NCBI GenBank assembly: GCA_963205525.1
Contig: CAUJJP010000225.1
Location: 1 to 56,577, forward strand
Direction: 5' to 3'
Source of the DNA: Pseudomonadota bacterium
Lineage (GTDB): Bacteria; Pseudomonadota; Gammaproteobacteria; Burkholderiales; Burkholderiaceae
Length of the DNA: 56,577 nucleotides
In this document: positions 34,747 to 44,479 of the stretch, in pieces
How the letters are laid out: every line of letters starts with the position of its first letter
Numbering within the stretch: position 1 is the stretch's first letter
Made by a program: the position numbers and the translations under genes
The notes under the pieces: model-generated
What the model was told of the DNA's origin: nothing
Seen by the model: the letters and a program-made list of their open reading frames with translations, nothing else
Database searches by the model: none

Positions 34747-36471
34747 TTAGCCGCAGCGTCTCGACGCCGCCTCGCGGATCGCCGTCAGCGTGCTGCGGCT
34801 GGTGATGCGCTCGCGGTCGTGCACCAGGTGCAGCAGCGCAGGACGGCCGCAGGCCAGGGCCTCGGCGAAGGCGGGCTCGAAGTCTGCATTGCGGGTCACG
34901 CGCGCCGCGTGCCAGCCGAAGGCGCGCGCATAGGCCGCGAAGTCGGGGTTGGCGAGTGCGCTGCCGCTGATGCGACCCGGGTACTCGCGTTCCTGGTGCA
35001 TGCGTATGGTGCCGTAGCTGCCGTTGTCGACCACCAGGCTGACGAGTCGCCCCGCACCGCCCGCCCCGGCCCCATGGGCGATGGCGGTGGCCAGTTCCTG
35101 CCCGTTCATCAGGAAGTCGCCGTCGCCGGCCAGGTTGACCACCGTGCGCGCGGGGCACAGGAGCGAGGCGGCCACCGCCGCCGGCAGGCCGTAGCCCATC
35201 GCGCCCGAGGTCGGCGCCAGCTGCGTGCGGCCGTGATGCTGCAGCCCCGGGTAGCGCAGGAAGCGGTGCAGCCAGCCGCTGTAGTTGCCGGCGCCGTTGG
35301 TGAAGATGGCGTCCTCGCCGGCCAGCCGCTGCACCGTCTTCACCACCGCCGCCAGGTCCAGCGGCTCGACCGGCGGCGCCTCCAGGTTGGCCGCGTAGTC
35401 GGCCGCCGCGGCGGCGGTCCAGGCGCGCCAGGGCGGCTCGGCGGGTGGTTCCAGGTCCGCCAGGGCGCGTGCCGCCTGGCGGGGCGCCGCCTGCAGCATC
35501 AGGTCGGCGGCGTAGACCCGGCCCAGTTCCTCGGCCCCGGGGTGCACATGCACCAGCTTCTGGGCCGGGCGCGGGGCCTGGAGCAGGCGGTAGCCGCCGG
35601 TCGTCATCTCGCCCAGGCGTATGCCCAGGGCGACGACGAGGTCGGCGTCGCGCACGCGCGCGGCCAGCGCCGGGTTGATGCCTATGCCCACGTCGCCCGC
35701 GTACTGCGGGTGCCGGTTGTCGAAGCTGTCCTGGAAGCGGAAGGCACAGGCCACCGGCAGCCGCCAGGCCTCGGCAAAGCGCTGCAGGGCGCGGCAGCCC
35801 TCGGCGTCCCAGCCGCTGCCGCCGACGACGAGCAGCGGCTGGCGCGCTTGCAGCAGCATCTGGCGCAGCTCGGCCAGCGCGTCGGGATCCGGCCAGGCGG
35901 CGGCGGGTCTGACCCGCGGCAGCACGGGCGCCTCGGTGCGGCGCGTCAGCATGTCCTCGGGCAGGGCCAGCACCACCGGCCCCGGCCGGCCCTGCATGGC
36001 GGTGTGGAAGGCGCGCGCCACATACTCCGGGATGCGGTCGGCGTCCTGGATCTCGGCCACCCACTTGGCCATGCCCAGGGTGCCGGGGGAGAAGAACTGG
36101 CGGTAGTCCAGCTCCTGGAAGGCCTCGCGGTCACGCTGCTCGCTGGCCACCTGGCCAACAAAGACCACCAGCGGCGTCGAGTCCTGGAACGCGGTGTGGA
36201 TGCCTATGCTGGCGTTCGTCGCCCCCGGGCCGCGGGTGACGAAGCACACCCCCGGCCAGCCGCTGAGCTTGCCCTGTGCCTCGGCCATGAAGGCAGCACC
36301 GCCTTCCTGCCGGCAGGCGATGAAGCGGATGCGGTCGCGGTGCTCGTGAAAACCGTCCAGCACGGCGAGAAAGCTCTCGCCGGGGACGCCGAAGACGGTG
36401 TCTATGCCCTGGGCGATGAGGGCTTCGACGAGGGCGTGGCCGGCCAGGCGGGAGGCATTGTTCCGATTCAC
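34747..36471 (-). CDS. Thiamine-pyrophosphate enzyme, acetolactate synthase-like
   Basis: The 574-residue protein is of the pyruvate decarboxylase/acetolactate synthase family: N-terminal VFGVPGESFLAVLDGFHEHR, catalytic-Glu region CRQEGGAAFMAEAQGKLSGW, and the C-terminal TPP motif VNLAGDGDFLMNGQELATAI followed by VVDNGSYG. The GTG start at 36471 overlaps the transporter stop. It lacks an ilvN partner here, so a catabolic or 2-oxoacid decarboxylase/carboligase role is more likely than branched-chain biosynthesis. The coupled MFS carrier may import its substrate. Confidence 0.88.
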   Translation of the reverse strand: MNRNNASRLAGHALVEALIAQGIDTVFGVPGESFLAVLDGFHEHRDRIRFIACRQEGGAAFMAEAQGKLSGWPGVCFVTRGPGATNASIGIHTAFQDSTPLVVFVGQVASEQRDREAFQELDYRQFFSPGTLGMAKWVAEIQDADRIPEYVARAFHTAMQGRPGPVVLALPEDMLTRRTEAPVLPRVRPAAAWPDPDALAELRQMLLQARQPLLVVGGSGWDAEGCRALQRFAEAWRLPVACAFRFQDSFDNRHPQYAGDVGIGINPALAARVRDADLVVALGIRLGEMTTGGYRLLQAPRPAQKLVHVHPGAEELGRVYAADLMLQAAPRQAARALADLEPPAEPPWRAWTAAAAADYAANLEAPPVEPLDLAAVVKTVQRLAGEDAIFTNGAGNYSGWLHRFLRYPGLQHHGRTQLAPTSGAMGYGLPAAVAASLLCPARTVVNLAGDGDFLMNGQELATAIAHGAGAGGAGRLVSLVVDNGSYGTIRMHQEREYPGRISGSALANPDFAAYARAFGWHAARVTRNADFEPAFAEALACGRPALLHLVHDRERITSRSTLTAIREAASRRCG

Positions 36472-37688
36472 GCCGCCGACTGTAGCGCCGCAGGCCGGAT
36501 GCGCAGCCCCACCAGGGCGGCCGAGGCCACGCCCAGGATCAGCGCCAGCGCGGCGCCGACGAACACGCTGGCCGGCTCGCCGTGGTCGAGCAGCCAGCCG
36601 AACATCGGCGCGGCGAGCGCAAAGCCCACGTCCAGCCCCGAGTAGACGGTGCCGTAGACGCGGCCGGTGGCGCCCGGCGGGGCTGCGCGCTTGATCAGCA
36701 TGTCGCGCGAAGGTCCGGCGATGCCGGTGCCGAAGCCGGCCAGCGCCGCCAGCGACAGCGCCAGCACCCCCGGCAGCAAAGACCCGGCGACGACCAGCAG
36801 CAGCAGCGCGGAGGCACTCATCGCCAACCCGATCACCAGCTCCAGCCGCTGCGCACGCGTGACCAGGAAGCCACCGACCAGCATGCCGGCAGCACCGAAC
36901 AGCATGTAGCCGGTGACGACGAAGGCGGTGGCCTGCAGCGGCAGCCCGTACATGCGGCCCAGCGCCGGGCCGGCGAAGCTCTGGATCGCCGCCAGCGCTG
37001 CCGTGCTCCAGAAGAAAAAGGAGAAGCACAGCCAGACCGATGGCAGGCGCAGAAAGGCCAGCGGGTGTTCGCTGGCGGCGGCCACGCCGCTGCGCTGCCA
37101 GCTGCCCTGGCGGTCGTCGATCGCGTCGCGGCCCAGCCACAGCGCCAGCAGCACCAGCGCTGCCCAGGCTGCCGCACCCAGACAGGCCAGGCGCCAGCTG
37201 CCGGTGGCGGTCTGCAGTCCGATCAGGAACACCGGCGCCGCGCCCCAGCCCAGGTTGCCCGAAATGCCGTGGACCGAGAACGCGTGCCCCAGCCGCGGCG
37301 GCGAGACGCGCTTGTTCAGCACCGTGAAGTCCGCAGGATGGAACGGGCAGTTGCCGAGCCCGGCCAGCACCGCCGCCAGCATCAGCGACCAGAAGCCCTG
37401 CGCCATCGACGCCGCGATGCCGGCACCGATGAAGCAGGACATCGCCGCGAACAGCACCGGCCGCGCACCGACGCGGTCGACGACGAAGCCCGCCAGCGCC
37501 TGCCCGACGCCCGAGATGACGAAGAAGCTGCTCACCAGCAGCCCGAGTTCGGCGTAGTTGAGCCCGAAGTCGCGGATGAAGACCGGGAACAGCGGCGGCA
37601 GCAGCATGTGGAAGAAGTGCGAGGTGCCGTGCGCGACGCCGATGAGCGAGATCGTGGCCAGGTCCTGCGAGCGGGTGGGGGTCGTCAT
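36468..37688 (-). CDS. Major facilitator superfamily transporter
   Basis: The 406-residue inner-membrane protein has about 12 hydrophobic segments, with the MFS loop FVVDRVGARPVLFAAMSCFI between helices 2 and 3. It begins with a SLIGVAHGTSHFFHMLLPPL segment typical of fosmidomycin-resistance-like/Fsr-type carriers. The stop overlaps the start of the TPP enzyme gene (GTGA), so the two are one operon. Divergent AraC regulator 69 bp away probably controls them. The substrate is unknown. Confidence 0.88.
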   Translation of the reverse strand: MTTPTRSQDLATISLIGVAHGTSHFFHMLLPPLFPVFIRDFGLNYAELGLLVSSFFVISGVGQALAGFVVDRVGARPVLFAAMSCFIGAGIAASMAQGFWSLMLAAVLAGLGNCPFHPADFTVLNKRVSPPRLGHAFSVHGISGNLGWGAAPVFLIGLQTATGSWRLACLGAAAWAALVLLALWLGRDAIDDRQGSWQRSGVAAASEHPLAFLRLPSVWLCFSFFFWSTAALAAIQSFAGPALGRMYGLPLQATAFVVTGYMLFGAAGMLVGGFLVTRAQRLELVIGLAMSASALLLLVVAGSLLPGVLALSLAALAGFGTGIAGPSRDMLIKRAAPPGATGRVYGTVYSGLDVGFALAAPMFGWLLDHGEPASVFVGAALALILGVASAALVGLRIRPAALQSAA

Positions 37689-37757
37689 GCCGGCACTGTA
37701 GAGAGGGCGAACACGTCCGCGTTACGATAGTCGGCCAAGTTCTGTCGTGATCGTGCC

Positions 37758-38801
37758 ATGGCCTCCCATGCCGCAGCCCGCCAGCCCCGAGCCAGCGAAC
37801 GCCGCACCGGGGGCAGCTCCACCGCCAGCGCCGGGCAAGCGGTCCGGCGCGCCGTGCGCGGTGCGCGCGGCATGGACGCGCTGCTGCCCCTGGACCCGCT
37901 GCGCTACGCGCCCACCGCGCAGCGGCCGGTGCGCGCCAAGGTGCGCAGCCTGAACGCGCACGAGCGCGTGGTGCCGCACAGCCACCCCTGGGCGCAGCTG
38001 GTGTTCTCCACCACCGGCGTGTGCCGCATCAGCGCCCAGCGCCACAGCTACATCGTCCCGCCCTCGCGCGCGGTGTGGCTGCCGCCGCACGTCGAGCACG
38101 CGGTGACGGTGGTCGAGCCGGCCGAGATCCGCACCCTGTACCTGCTGGAGAGCCATTCCGGTGCCGGCCCCGCCGCGCTGGCGCAGGCGATGCCGACGCA
38201 GGCCGACTGGAGCCGCTGCCGCGTGCTCGAGGTCTCGCCCCTGCTGCGTGAGCTGGTGCTGCAGCTCGCCGCCGAGCCGGGCGACCATGGCGCTGGCGAG
38301 CGCGAGGCCCTGCTGGCGCGGCTGGTGGCCGACGAGCTGACGCTCGCGCAGCCGGTGGCCTTGGGGGTCGAACTGCCCGCCGACAAGCGGCTGCGCGCAC
38401 TGTGCGAGGCGGTGATCGACGACCCGCTGCGCCATCCGCAGCTCGCGGGCTGGGCCAGCGAGGCCGGCGCCAGCGTGCGCACCGTGGCGCGGTTGTTCCG
38501 CAGCGAGCTGCGCACCAGCTTCGGCGCCTGGCGCCAGCAGGTGCTGCTGGCGCGGGCGCTGTCGCTGGCGGCGCAGCGCCGGCCGATGGCGCACATCGCC
38601 GCCGAACTGGGCTATGCCAGTGCGAGCGCCTTCAGCGCCATGGTCCGGCGCTCGGTCGGCCTGCCCCCCAGCCAGCTCCTGGCCGGCCCTGTAGCATCGC
38701 CGTCCCCGGCCCGAAACGCTGCCACGAAGGTCGCCGCCGACGCCACGGGAAGAGCCACCCGCGACACCCCCGGCGACGCTGCCCGCGGGCGCGCCCGCTG
38801 A
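37758..38801 (+). CDS. AraC-family transcriptional regulator with cupin N-terminus
   Basis: The 347-residue frame contains an N-terminal cupin-like sensing domain ([39 protein letters not shown]) and a C-terminal AraC DNA-binding domain ([20 protein letters not shown] and [20 protein letters not shown]). The ~40 residues before [14 protein letters not shown] are low complexity, so the ATG at 37872 may be the true start. The tail after the HTH is Ala/Arg-rich. It is divergent from the MFS-TPP operon, its likely target, and lies 24 bp before nadA. Confidence 0.85.
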   Translation: MASHAAARQPRASERRTGGSSTASAGQAVRRAVRGARGMDALLPLDPLRYAPTAQRPVRAKVRSLNAHERVVPHSHPWAQLVFSTTGVCRISAQRHSYIVPPSRAVWLPPHVEHAVTVVEPAEIRTLYLLESHSGAGPAALAQAMPTQADWSRCRVLEVSPLLRELVLQLAAEPGDHGAGEREALLARLVADELTLAQPVALGVELPADKRLRALCEAVIDDPLRHPQLAGWASEAGASVRTVARLFRSELRTSFGAWRQQVLLARALSLAAQRRPMAHIAAELGYASASAFSAMVRRSVGLPPSQLLAGPVASPSPARNAATKVAADATGRATRDTPGDAARGRAR

Positions 38802-38824
38802 ATCCAACGCCCCCCACGCCCGCC

Positions 38825-39931
38825 ATGGAACAAGTGCTCTACGACTACACGCGTCAGGACCAGGAGGGGGCAAGCTGCACCGCCCACGCCTGGGCCAAGG
38901 TGCCGCCCGCCCTCGGCCCCGCCGAGCGCGAAGCCACCCTCGCGCGCATCCGCGCCCTGCTGCAGGCGCAGGACGCGGTGCTGGTGGCGCACTACTACGT
39001 CGACGGCGACATCCAGGACCTGGCGCTGGAAACCGGCGGCTGCGTCTCCGATTCGCTGGAGATGGCACGCTTCGGGCGCGACCACGCGGCGCGCACCCTG
39101 GTCGTGGCCGGCGTGCGCTTCATGGGCGAGACGGCCAAGATCCTGAGTCCGCACAAACGGGTGCTGATGCCCGACCTGGACGCCACCTGCTCGCTCGATC
39201 TGGGCTGCCCGGCGGACGACTTCGCCGCCTTCTGCGACGCACACCCCGATCGCACGGTGGTCGTCTACGCCAACACCAGCGCGGCGGTGAAGGCGCGCGC
39301 CGACTGGATGGTGACCAGCTCCTGCGCGCTGGGCATCGTCGAGCACCTGAAGGCGCAGGGACGCAAGATCCTGTGGGCGCCGGACCGCCACCTGGGCCAC
39401 TACATCCAGCAGCAGACCGGGGCCGACATGCTGCTGTGGAACGGCGCCTGCATCGTGCACGACGAGTTCAAGGGGCTGGAGCTGGACCTGCTGCGGCGCG
39501 AGCACCCCCAGGCCAGGGTGCTGGTGCACCCCGAGTCGCCGGCCAGCGTGATCGCGCAGGCCGACGTCGTCGGCTCCACGACCCAGATCCTGAAGGCGGT
39601 GCTCGAAGGCGACGCCCCGGCCTACATCATCGCCACCGACAAGGGGCTGATGCACCGCATGCGCCAGCTCGCCCCCGGCAAGACCCTGATCGAGGCGCCG
39701 ACCGCCGGCCAAAGCGCCACCTGCAAGAGCTGCGCGCACTGCCCCTGGATGGCGATGAACGCGCTGCAGGGCGTGGCCGCCTGCCTGGAGCAGGGCAGCG
39801 GCGAAGTCCTGGTGCCCGAGCCCACGCGCGCCCAGGCCCTGGGCTGCATCGAGCGCATGCTGGACTTCACCGCCGCCCACCCGGCGGCGCTGCAGGCCCC
39901 CGGGCTGGTGCGCCACATCGGCGCCGCATGA
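38825..39931 (+). CDS. nadA: Quinolinate synthase NadA
   Basis: NadA condenses iminoaspartate with dihydroxyacetone phosphate to quinolinate, using a [4Fe-4S] cluster. The 368-residue protein has [39 protein letters not shown], the three cluster cysteines ([18 protein letters not shown] and the [13 protein letters not shown] segment), and [18 protein letters not shown]. The stop overlaps the nadC start (ATGA). With nadC and the convergent nadB it supplies the complete aspartate route to NAD. Confidence 0.96.
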   Translation: MEQVLYDYTRQDQEGASCTAHAWAKVPPALGPAEREATLARIRALLQAQDAVLVAHYYVDGDIQDLALETGGCVSDSLEMARFGRDHAARTLVVAGVRFMGETAKILSPHKRVLMPDLDATCSLDLGCPADDFAAFCDAHPDRTVVVYANTSAAVKARADWMVTSSCALGIVEHLKAQGRKILWAPDRHLGHYIQQQTGADMLLWNGACIVHDEFKGLELDLLRREHPQARVLVHPESPASVIAQADVVGSTTQILKAVLEGDAPAYIIATDKGLMHRMRQLAPGKTLIEAPTAGQSATCKSCAHCPWMAMNALQGVAACLEQGSGEVLVPEPTRAQALGCIERMLDFTAAHPAALQAPGLVRHIGAA

Positions 39932-40788
39932 TGTTCGAGTTCAACGAAACCCTGGCCGAGGCGCGCGAGCGCAACATCGCCGAGGCGCTGGCCGAGGACA
40001 TCGGCCGCGGCGACTGGACCGGCATGCTGGTGCCCGCCGGGCGGCGCGTACAGGCACGCGTGCTGGCGCGCGAACGCGCCGTGCTGTGCGGGCGCGACTG
40101 GTTCGAGGGCGTGTTCCTGCGCCTGGACCCGACCGCGCGGCTGCACTGGACGCTCGCCGACGGCGACTGGACCACGCCCGAGCAGCCGCTGCTGACGATA
40201 GAGGCCGACGGCCGCGCCCTGCTGGCGGCGGAGCGGCCGGCGCTGAACTTCCTGCAACTGCTCAGCGCCACCGCCAGCCTGACCCGGCAGTACGTCGACG
40301 CGGTGGCCGGCGCCAGCCCGCGCCCCGAGGGCTGCGCCATCCTCGACACCCGCAAGACCATCCCCGGCCTGCGGCTGGCGCAGAAGTACGCGGTGCGCAC
40401 CGGTGGCGGTCGCAACCAGCGGCTGGCGCTGTACGACGGCATCCTGATCAAGGAAAACCACATCGCGGCCGCAGGCGGCATCCCCCAGGTGCTGGCAGCG
40501 GCGCGGGCCCTGAACGCCGGGGTCGAGATCCAGATCGAGGTGGAAACACTGGAGCAGCTGGCGCAGGCGCTGGACCACGGCGCCACCAGCGTGCTGCTGG
40601 ACAACTTCGACCTGCCGCGCATGCGCAGCGCGGTGGCGCTGAACGCCGAGCGCGCCCTGCTGGAGGTCTCGGGCGGGGTCGGGATCGATCAGCTGCGAGA
40701 CATCGCCGCCACCGGCGTGCACCGCATCTCGGTGGGCAGGCTGACCAAGGACCTGCGGGCGGTGGACTTTTCGCTGCGCGTGGACTGA
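39928..40788 (+). CDS. nadC: Nicotinate-nucleotide pyrophosphorylase NadC
   Basis: NadC converts quinolinate and PRPP to nicotinate mononucleotide. The 286 residues show [60 protein letters not shown] with GGGRNQR, and [13 protein letters not shown], with the catalytic Arg, Lys and Glu in family order. The end [20 protein letters not shown] is typical. The ATG at 39928 overlaps the nadA stop; a second ATG follows at 39931. A ComFB-like gene follows 65 nt downstream. Confidence 0.96.
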   Translation: MMFEFNETLAEARERNIAEALAEDIGRGDWTGMLVPAGRRVQARVLARERAVLCGRDWFEGVFLRLDPTARLHWTLADGDWTTPEQPLLTIEADGRALLAAERPALNFLQLLSATASLTRQYVDAVAGASPRPEGCAILDTRKTIPGLRLAQKYAVRTGGGRNQRLALYDGILIKENHIAAAGGIPQVLAAARALNAGVEIQIEVETLEQLAQALDHGATSVLLDNFDLPRMRSAVALNAERALLEVSGGVGIDQLRDIAATGVHRISVGRLTKDLRAVDFSLRVD

Positions 40789-40853
40789 ACATCTGCCCGG
40801 CGCAGGCCGCTGCCGGTGGCCGCGAGGCTCAAGTCCGGCGGCCGTCGGCCGAC

Positions 40854-41153
40854 ATGGCGGTGATGAGCACCGAATTCACCTCCATCCGCAACCACAACGA
40901 GCAGTCCGTGCTGGACGCCGTGCTGCAGTCGTCGGCACGATTTCCCGGCCTCGCCGGGCGCGAGGACCTGCTGGCCGACGTCGCCTGCGTGGCGCTGAAC
41001 CGGCTGCCGCCGCGCTACATCCGCCACATGGTGGACCTGGCCTTCTATCAGACCGAGCGCGAGCGCGCCGAGCACGACCGCGCGGTCAGCGAAGCGGTCG
41101 AGCACGCCTTCAGCTTCGTCCAGGCCCGCACCGCGATGCGCGCTCGCGGCTGA
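40854..41153 (+). CDS. ComFB-like late competence development family protein
   Basis: The 99-residue protein resembles ComFB: SIRNHNEQSVLDAVLQSSAR, then DVACVALNRLPPRYIRHMVD with the conserved LNRLPPRYI. ComFB-type domains in other bacteria have been linked to competence and cyclic-di-nucleotide responses; the role here is unknown. The Zn-binding cysteines of some homologues are mostly absent (one Cys in VACVAL). ATG 40854 is used; ATG 40863 is possible. Its stop codon is part of a hairpin shared with the nadB stop. Confidence 0.75.
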   Translation: MAVMSTEFTSIRNHNEQSVLDAVLQSSARFPGLAGREDLLADVACVALNRLPPRYIRHMVDLAFYQTERERAEHDRAVSEAVEHAFSFVQARTAMRARG

Positions 41154-41187
41154 GCGTCGATCGTCGGGACGGTCGCCGCGACGCTCA
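41151..41187. terminator. Bidirectional hairpin built from both stop codons
   Basis: TGAGCGTCG (41151-41159) pairs perfectly with CGACGCTCA (41179-41187) over 9 bp, enclosing a 19-nt loop. The arms begin exactly with the ComFB-like stop (TGA) and the convergent nadB stop (TCA on the plus strand). It is well placed to end both transcripts, though without a U tract. Confidence 0.6.
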
Positions 41188-42819
41188 GTGCGCCCGGCTG
41201 CTGCGTGCCTGGCGTGTCAGCACGGTCGGGAAGCTCACCGGCAAGGCGTGCGGGAAGTCTCGGCTGTAGTGCAGGCCGCGGCTTTCGTGGCGGTGCAACG
41301 CCGAGCGCACGATCAGCTCGGCATTCACGACCAGGTTGCGCAACTCCAGCAGGTCGCGGTTGACGCGGAAGCTCGCGTAGTACTCCTGGATCTCGGCGCG
41401 CAGCAGCTCGATGCGGTGCAGCGCCCGCTCCAGCCGCTTGGTGGTGCGCACGATGCCGACGTAGTTCCACATCAGCAGCCGCAGCTCGTCCCAGTTGTGG
41501 GCGATCGCCACCTGTTCGTCGGCGTCCTCGACCTGGCTTTCGTCCCAGGGCGGCAGGACGGCCGGCGGCTCCTGTGCGTCCGCCAGCAGGCGACGCGCGC
41601 AGCCGCGGCCCATCACCACGCATTCCAGGAGCGAATTGCTGGCGAGCCGGTTCGCCCCGTGCAGTCCGGTGTAGCTGGTCTCGCCGACCGCGAACAGCCC
41701 CGGCAGGTCGGTGCGGCCTTCGCGGTCGGTGACCACGCCGCCGCAGGTGTAGTGCGCGGCCGGCACCACCGGGATGGGGTCGCGCGTGATGTCTATGCCC
41801 AGCGCCAGGCAGCGCGCGTGGATGGTGGGGAAATGCTCGCGCACGAAGGCCTCGCCCTTGTCGGCGACGATCGCGCGCGCATCCAGCCAGACGTGGTCGA
41901 CGCCGTGCTTCTTCATCTCGAAGTCGATCGCGCGCGCCACCACGTCGCGCGGCGCCAGCTCGGCGCGCGCATCGTGCGCCGGCATGAAGCGCTCGCCCAC
42001 GCCGTCGGGGCCGGGCAGGTGCAGCGTCGCACCCTCGCCGCGCATGGCCTCGGTGATCAGAAAGCTGCGCTCCTGCGGGTGGTACAGGCAGGTCGGGTGG
42101 AACTGGATGAACTCCATGTTCGCCACCCTGCAGCCGGCGCGCCAGGCCATCGCCACCCCGTCGCCGGTGGAGGTGTCGGGGTTGCTGGTGTAGCGGTAGA
42201 CCTTGCCCACGCCGCCGGTGGCGAGCACCACGCCGGCGCTGCGCAGCGTCTCGATGCGGCCGCGCTCGATGTCCAGCGCATAGACGCCGTGGCAGCGCGG
42301 TTCGCCACCGACGTGGTGCTGGGTGATGAGGTCCAGCGCCATCCACTGCTCACGCAGCTCGATGCGCGGATGGGCGCGCGCGCGTGCCAGCAAGGCGTCG
42401 TGGATGGCGCGCCCGGTGGCGTCCGCCGCGTGAGCGATGCGCCGCACCGCATGCCCGCCCTCGCGCGTGAGGTGCAGCCCCAGCGGGCCGGCCGGATCGT
42501 GGGTGAAGGGCACCCCGGCAGCCACCAGCCAGGCCACGGCCTCGGCGCTGTGACGGGCAACGAAACGCGCCGTCTCCTCGTCCACCAGGCCGCCACCGGC
42601 CTCCTGGGTGTCGCGCACGTGCGACTCGATGCTGTCGTCCTCGCCCAGCACGCCGACGATCCCGCCCTGCGCCCAGGCGGTGGCGCCCTCCTCCAGCCGG
42701 CGCTTGGCGAGCACGATCACCGGTCGGTGCACGGCCAGCTCCAAAGCCACCGTCAAGCCCGCGAGCCCGGCGCCGACAACCACCACAGGGGCATCGGCCC
42801 CGTTCACATGTGCTGTCAT
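41185..42819 (-). CDS. nadB: L-aspartate oxidase NadB
   Basis: NadB oxidises aspartate to iminoaspartate, the substrate of NadA. The 544-residue flavoprotein has the FAD motif VVVVGAGLAGLTVALELAV, GATAWAQGGIVGVLGEDDS, EFIQFHPTCLYHPQERSFLI with the active-site His, ARAELAPRDVVARAIDFEMK, VPAAHYTCGGVVTD and GLHGANRLASNSLLECVV. Length and motif order distinguish it from fumarate reductase flavoproteins. It converges on the ComFB-like gene; its start lies ~150 bp before an 84-bp repeat. Confidence 0.95.
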   Translation of the reverse strand: MTAHVNGADAPVVVVGAGLAGLTVALELAVHRPVIVLAKRRLEEGATAWAQGGIVGVLGEDDSIESHVRDTQEAGGGLVDEETARFVARHSAEAVAWLVAAGVPFTHDPAGPLGLHLTREGGHAVRRIAHAADATGRAIHDALLARARAHPRIELREQWMALDLITQHHVGGEPRCHGVYALDIERGRIETLRSAGVVLATGGVGKVYRYTSNPDTSTGDGVAMAWRAGCRVANMEFIQFHPTCLYHPQERSFLITEAMRGEGATLHLPGPDGVGERFMPAHDARAELAPRDVVARAIDFEMKKHGVDHVWLDARAIVADKGEAFVREHFPTIHARCLALGIDITRDPIPVVPAAHYTCGGVVTDREGRTDLPGLFAVGETSYTGLHGANRLASNSLLECVVMGRGCARRLLADAQEPPAVLPPWDESQVEDADEQVAIAHNWDELRLLMWNYVGIVRTTKRLERALHRIELLRAEIQEYYASFRVNRDLLELRNLVVNAELIVRSALHRHESRGLHYSRDFPHALPVSFPTVLTRQARSSRAH

Positions 42820-42973
42820 CTTCTGCGAGCGCTTGGCCGCGTCAGTCAGGTCAAGCCCGATTCTAGGAGGGCCGTCTGCCGCCCAAGGGGGGATGGACCG
42901 CGATACCCACCTGCCTATGATCTGGGGACTGTGAGGATATGAATCGTGCCGAAACCACCTCGCCAATGGCTCT

Positions 42974-43057
42974 GAGCGCCCCCAGGGCCGGGCTGCGCCC
43001 AGCCCGCCCCCCGAGGGGGTCAAGGAAACTTGGGACGGCCCGGCGTTTCCTTGAGAG
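42974..43057. repeat. 84-bp three-hairpin repeat, copy A
   Basis: The copy contains three successive inverted repeats: GGGCTG-CGCC-CAGCCC, CCCCC..GGGGG, and TCAAGGAAAC paired with GTTTCCTTGA (10 bp). Copy B at 44480-44563 differs at only a few positions. It ends 18 nt before the following gene, so it may affect its expression. Confidence 0.9.
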
Positions 43058-43075
43058 CCACGCCTGGACCGCTTC

Positions 43076-44278
43076 ATGACCGATCTTCCGCAAGCCCAAC
43101 GACCGCGCCCGCGCGCCGAGCTGGTGGCACCGGCGACGCAGATCGTCCACAACCGCGCCGACTACCTCGGCGAAGGGCAGGACGACGTCGGCCAGCGCAT
43201 CTCCGAGGACAAGCTGGAGCTGTTCGTCGCCGTCGACCCGGCGCAGGCCATGCTGCAGCAGTTCGCCGCCCTGCAGCCCGAATTCATCGCCCTGCACGAC
43301 GTCGGTGCCAGCCAGTCGCTGCGCCTGCTGGGGGCGATCGCCGCGGCCCTGAACACCCGCGTGCACACCCTGTCCATCCGGCGCCAGGGACACGGCGTGG
43401 CGCTGGCGGTGCTGCCCTTCGTGGAACTGCCCGGGCGCGGCAACCAGCGCCTGCGCGTCTACAGCACCGACATCGACACCGACTCGCAGTCACGCCGCCA
43501 GCTCGCCAAGGTGCTGCTGGGCCACGCGCGCCTGAGCGTGATCATGGTCGGCGAGATGCCGGCGCACCTGCTGTCGGGCTCGCTGCAGCCGATGCGCGAT
43601 GCCATGCAGAAGGGCCCGTGGCAGAACCGCGAGCTGCTGCTGGTGCCTTTTGGCTCCCCCGCCACCCTGGCCCCGCACGCCGCCGGTCTGGTCGGGCCGC
43701 CGGACCTGAACGTGCGCGTCACGCCACAGGCCGCGAGCGCGAACGACGCCTGGACCTACGTCACCGGGACCTGGAACCGGCTGCGCGAGCAAAAAGCGGC
43801 CGCTCGCCCGGCCACCGAAGCGCCTGCCATCCCGAGTCCATCCCAGGCGGAAGCACGGACCGAGGTGATGCCCCTGCCCGGGCTGGACGCGGCGCCACAA
43901 GACCTGGCGCCCGGGCGCTGGAACGAGTATGTGCAGGGCTGCGAAGTGATCAAGGGCCTGGTCAGCGCCTGCGTGTTCGAGCTGCGCAGCGCACGCGCCC
44001 TCGCCTATCGCGGCGCGCGTCCGGACGCGCCGCAACTGGTCGCCGAGGGGCTGAAGCTGTTCACCGCCTTGGCCAGCGCAGGCCGCGGCCTGGGCCTGGG
44101 CCCCTCGCAACCCGACGCCATGGTCAGCCTGTCCGGACACCACCTGCTGCTGCACCCGCTGCCCGGGCATCCCGGCATCGTGCTGCATGCGGTGCTGGAC
44201 GCCAGCGTGGCCAACCTGACGCTGGCGCGCATGCAGCTGCAGCGGGTGGACATCGCGGTCCTCGGCCACCAGGGCTGA
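43076..44278 (+). CDS. Unknown protein with C-terminal roadblock/LC7-like domain
   Basis: I do not recognise a family for the whole 400-residue protein. Residues 1-~225 form a soluble alpha/beta region (ALHDVGASQSLRLLGAIAAA, then LRVYSTDIDTDSQSRRQLAK). There is a Pro/Ala-rich linker ~235-275. The last ~125 residues (YVQGCEVIKGLVSACVFELR with LAYRGARPDA, and MVSLSGHHLLLHPLPGHPGI) look like a roadblock/LC7 fold, used in bacterial GTPase-regulating and polarity systems. No MglA-like GTPase is nearby. Two direct 84-bp repeats flank the gene, and a strong hairpin follows its stop. Confidence 0.72.
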   Translation: MTDLPQAQRPRPRAELVAPATQIVHNRADYLGEGQDDVGQRISEDKLELFVAVDPAQAMLQQFAALQPEFIALHDVGASQSLRLLGAIAAALNTRVHTLSIRRQGHGVALAVLPFVELPGRGNQRLRVYSTDIDTDSQSRRQLAKVLLGHARLSVIMVGEMPAHLLSGSLQPMRDAMQKGPWQNRELLLVPFGSPATLAPHAAGLVGPPDLNVRVTPQAASANDAWTYVTGTWNRLREQKAAARPATEAPAIPSPSQAEARTEVMPLPGLDAAPQDLAPGRWNEYVQGCEVIKGLVSACVFELRSARALAYRGARPDAPQLVAEGLKLFTALASAGRGLGLGPSQPDAMVSLSGHHLLLHPLPGHPGIVLHAVLDASVANLTLARMQLQRVDIAVLGHQG

Positions 44279-44287
44279 TTCCGCGAA

Positions 44288-44316
44288 CGGCAGCCGTGCG
44301 CACGGCACGGCTGCCG
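44288..44316. terminator. 12-bp perfect hairpin after the roadblock-like gene
   Basis: CGGCAGCCGTGC (44288-44299) pairs fully with GCACGGCTGCCG (44305-44316) around a 5-nt loop, 9 nt after the stop. There is no U tract, but the stem is the strongest simple hairpin noted in the window. Confidence 0.7.
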
Positions 44317-44479
44317 CAGGGCGCACAGCCTAGATCCGGCAGTTGGACGCGCCCGAGCGGGCTGCGCTGCGGTGCGCGGGCAAGGCGCGACGACGTGGCG
44401 GGCTCTTGCCCGCGAGGAGGAGCAACACCGCCAGCGCGCCGCAGCGTGGCTCGATCGGGTGCGTAGCGGGTTCACCCAT

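Noticed and set aside
44330..44479. A 49-residue frame with a short hydrophobic stretch on the minus strand (GALAVLLLLAG)
   Set aside because: It begins at the edge of repeat copy B, lacks a clear ribosome site, and its Arg/Pro-rich tail is unlike a real small protein.
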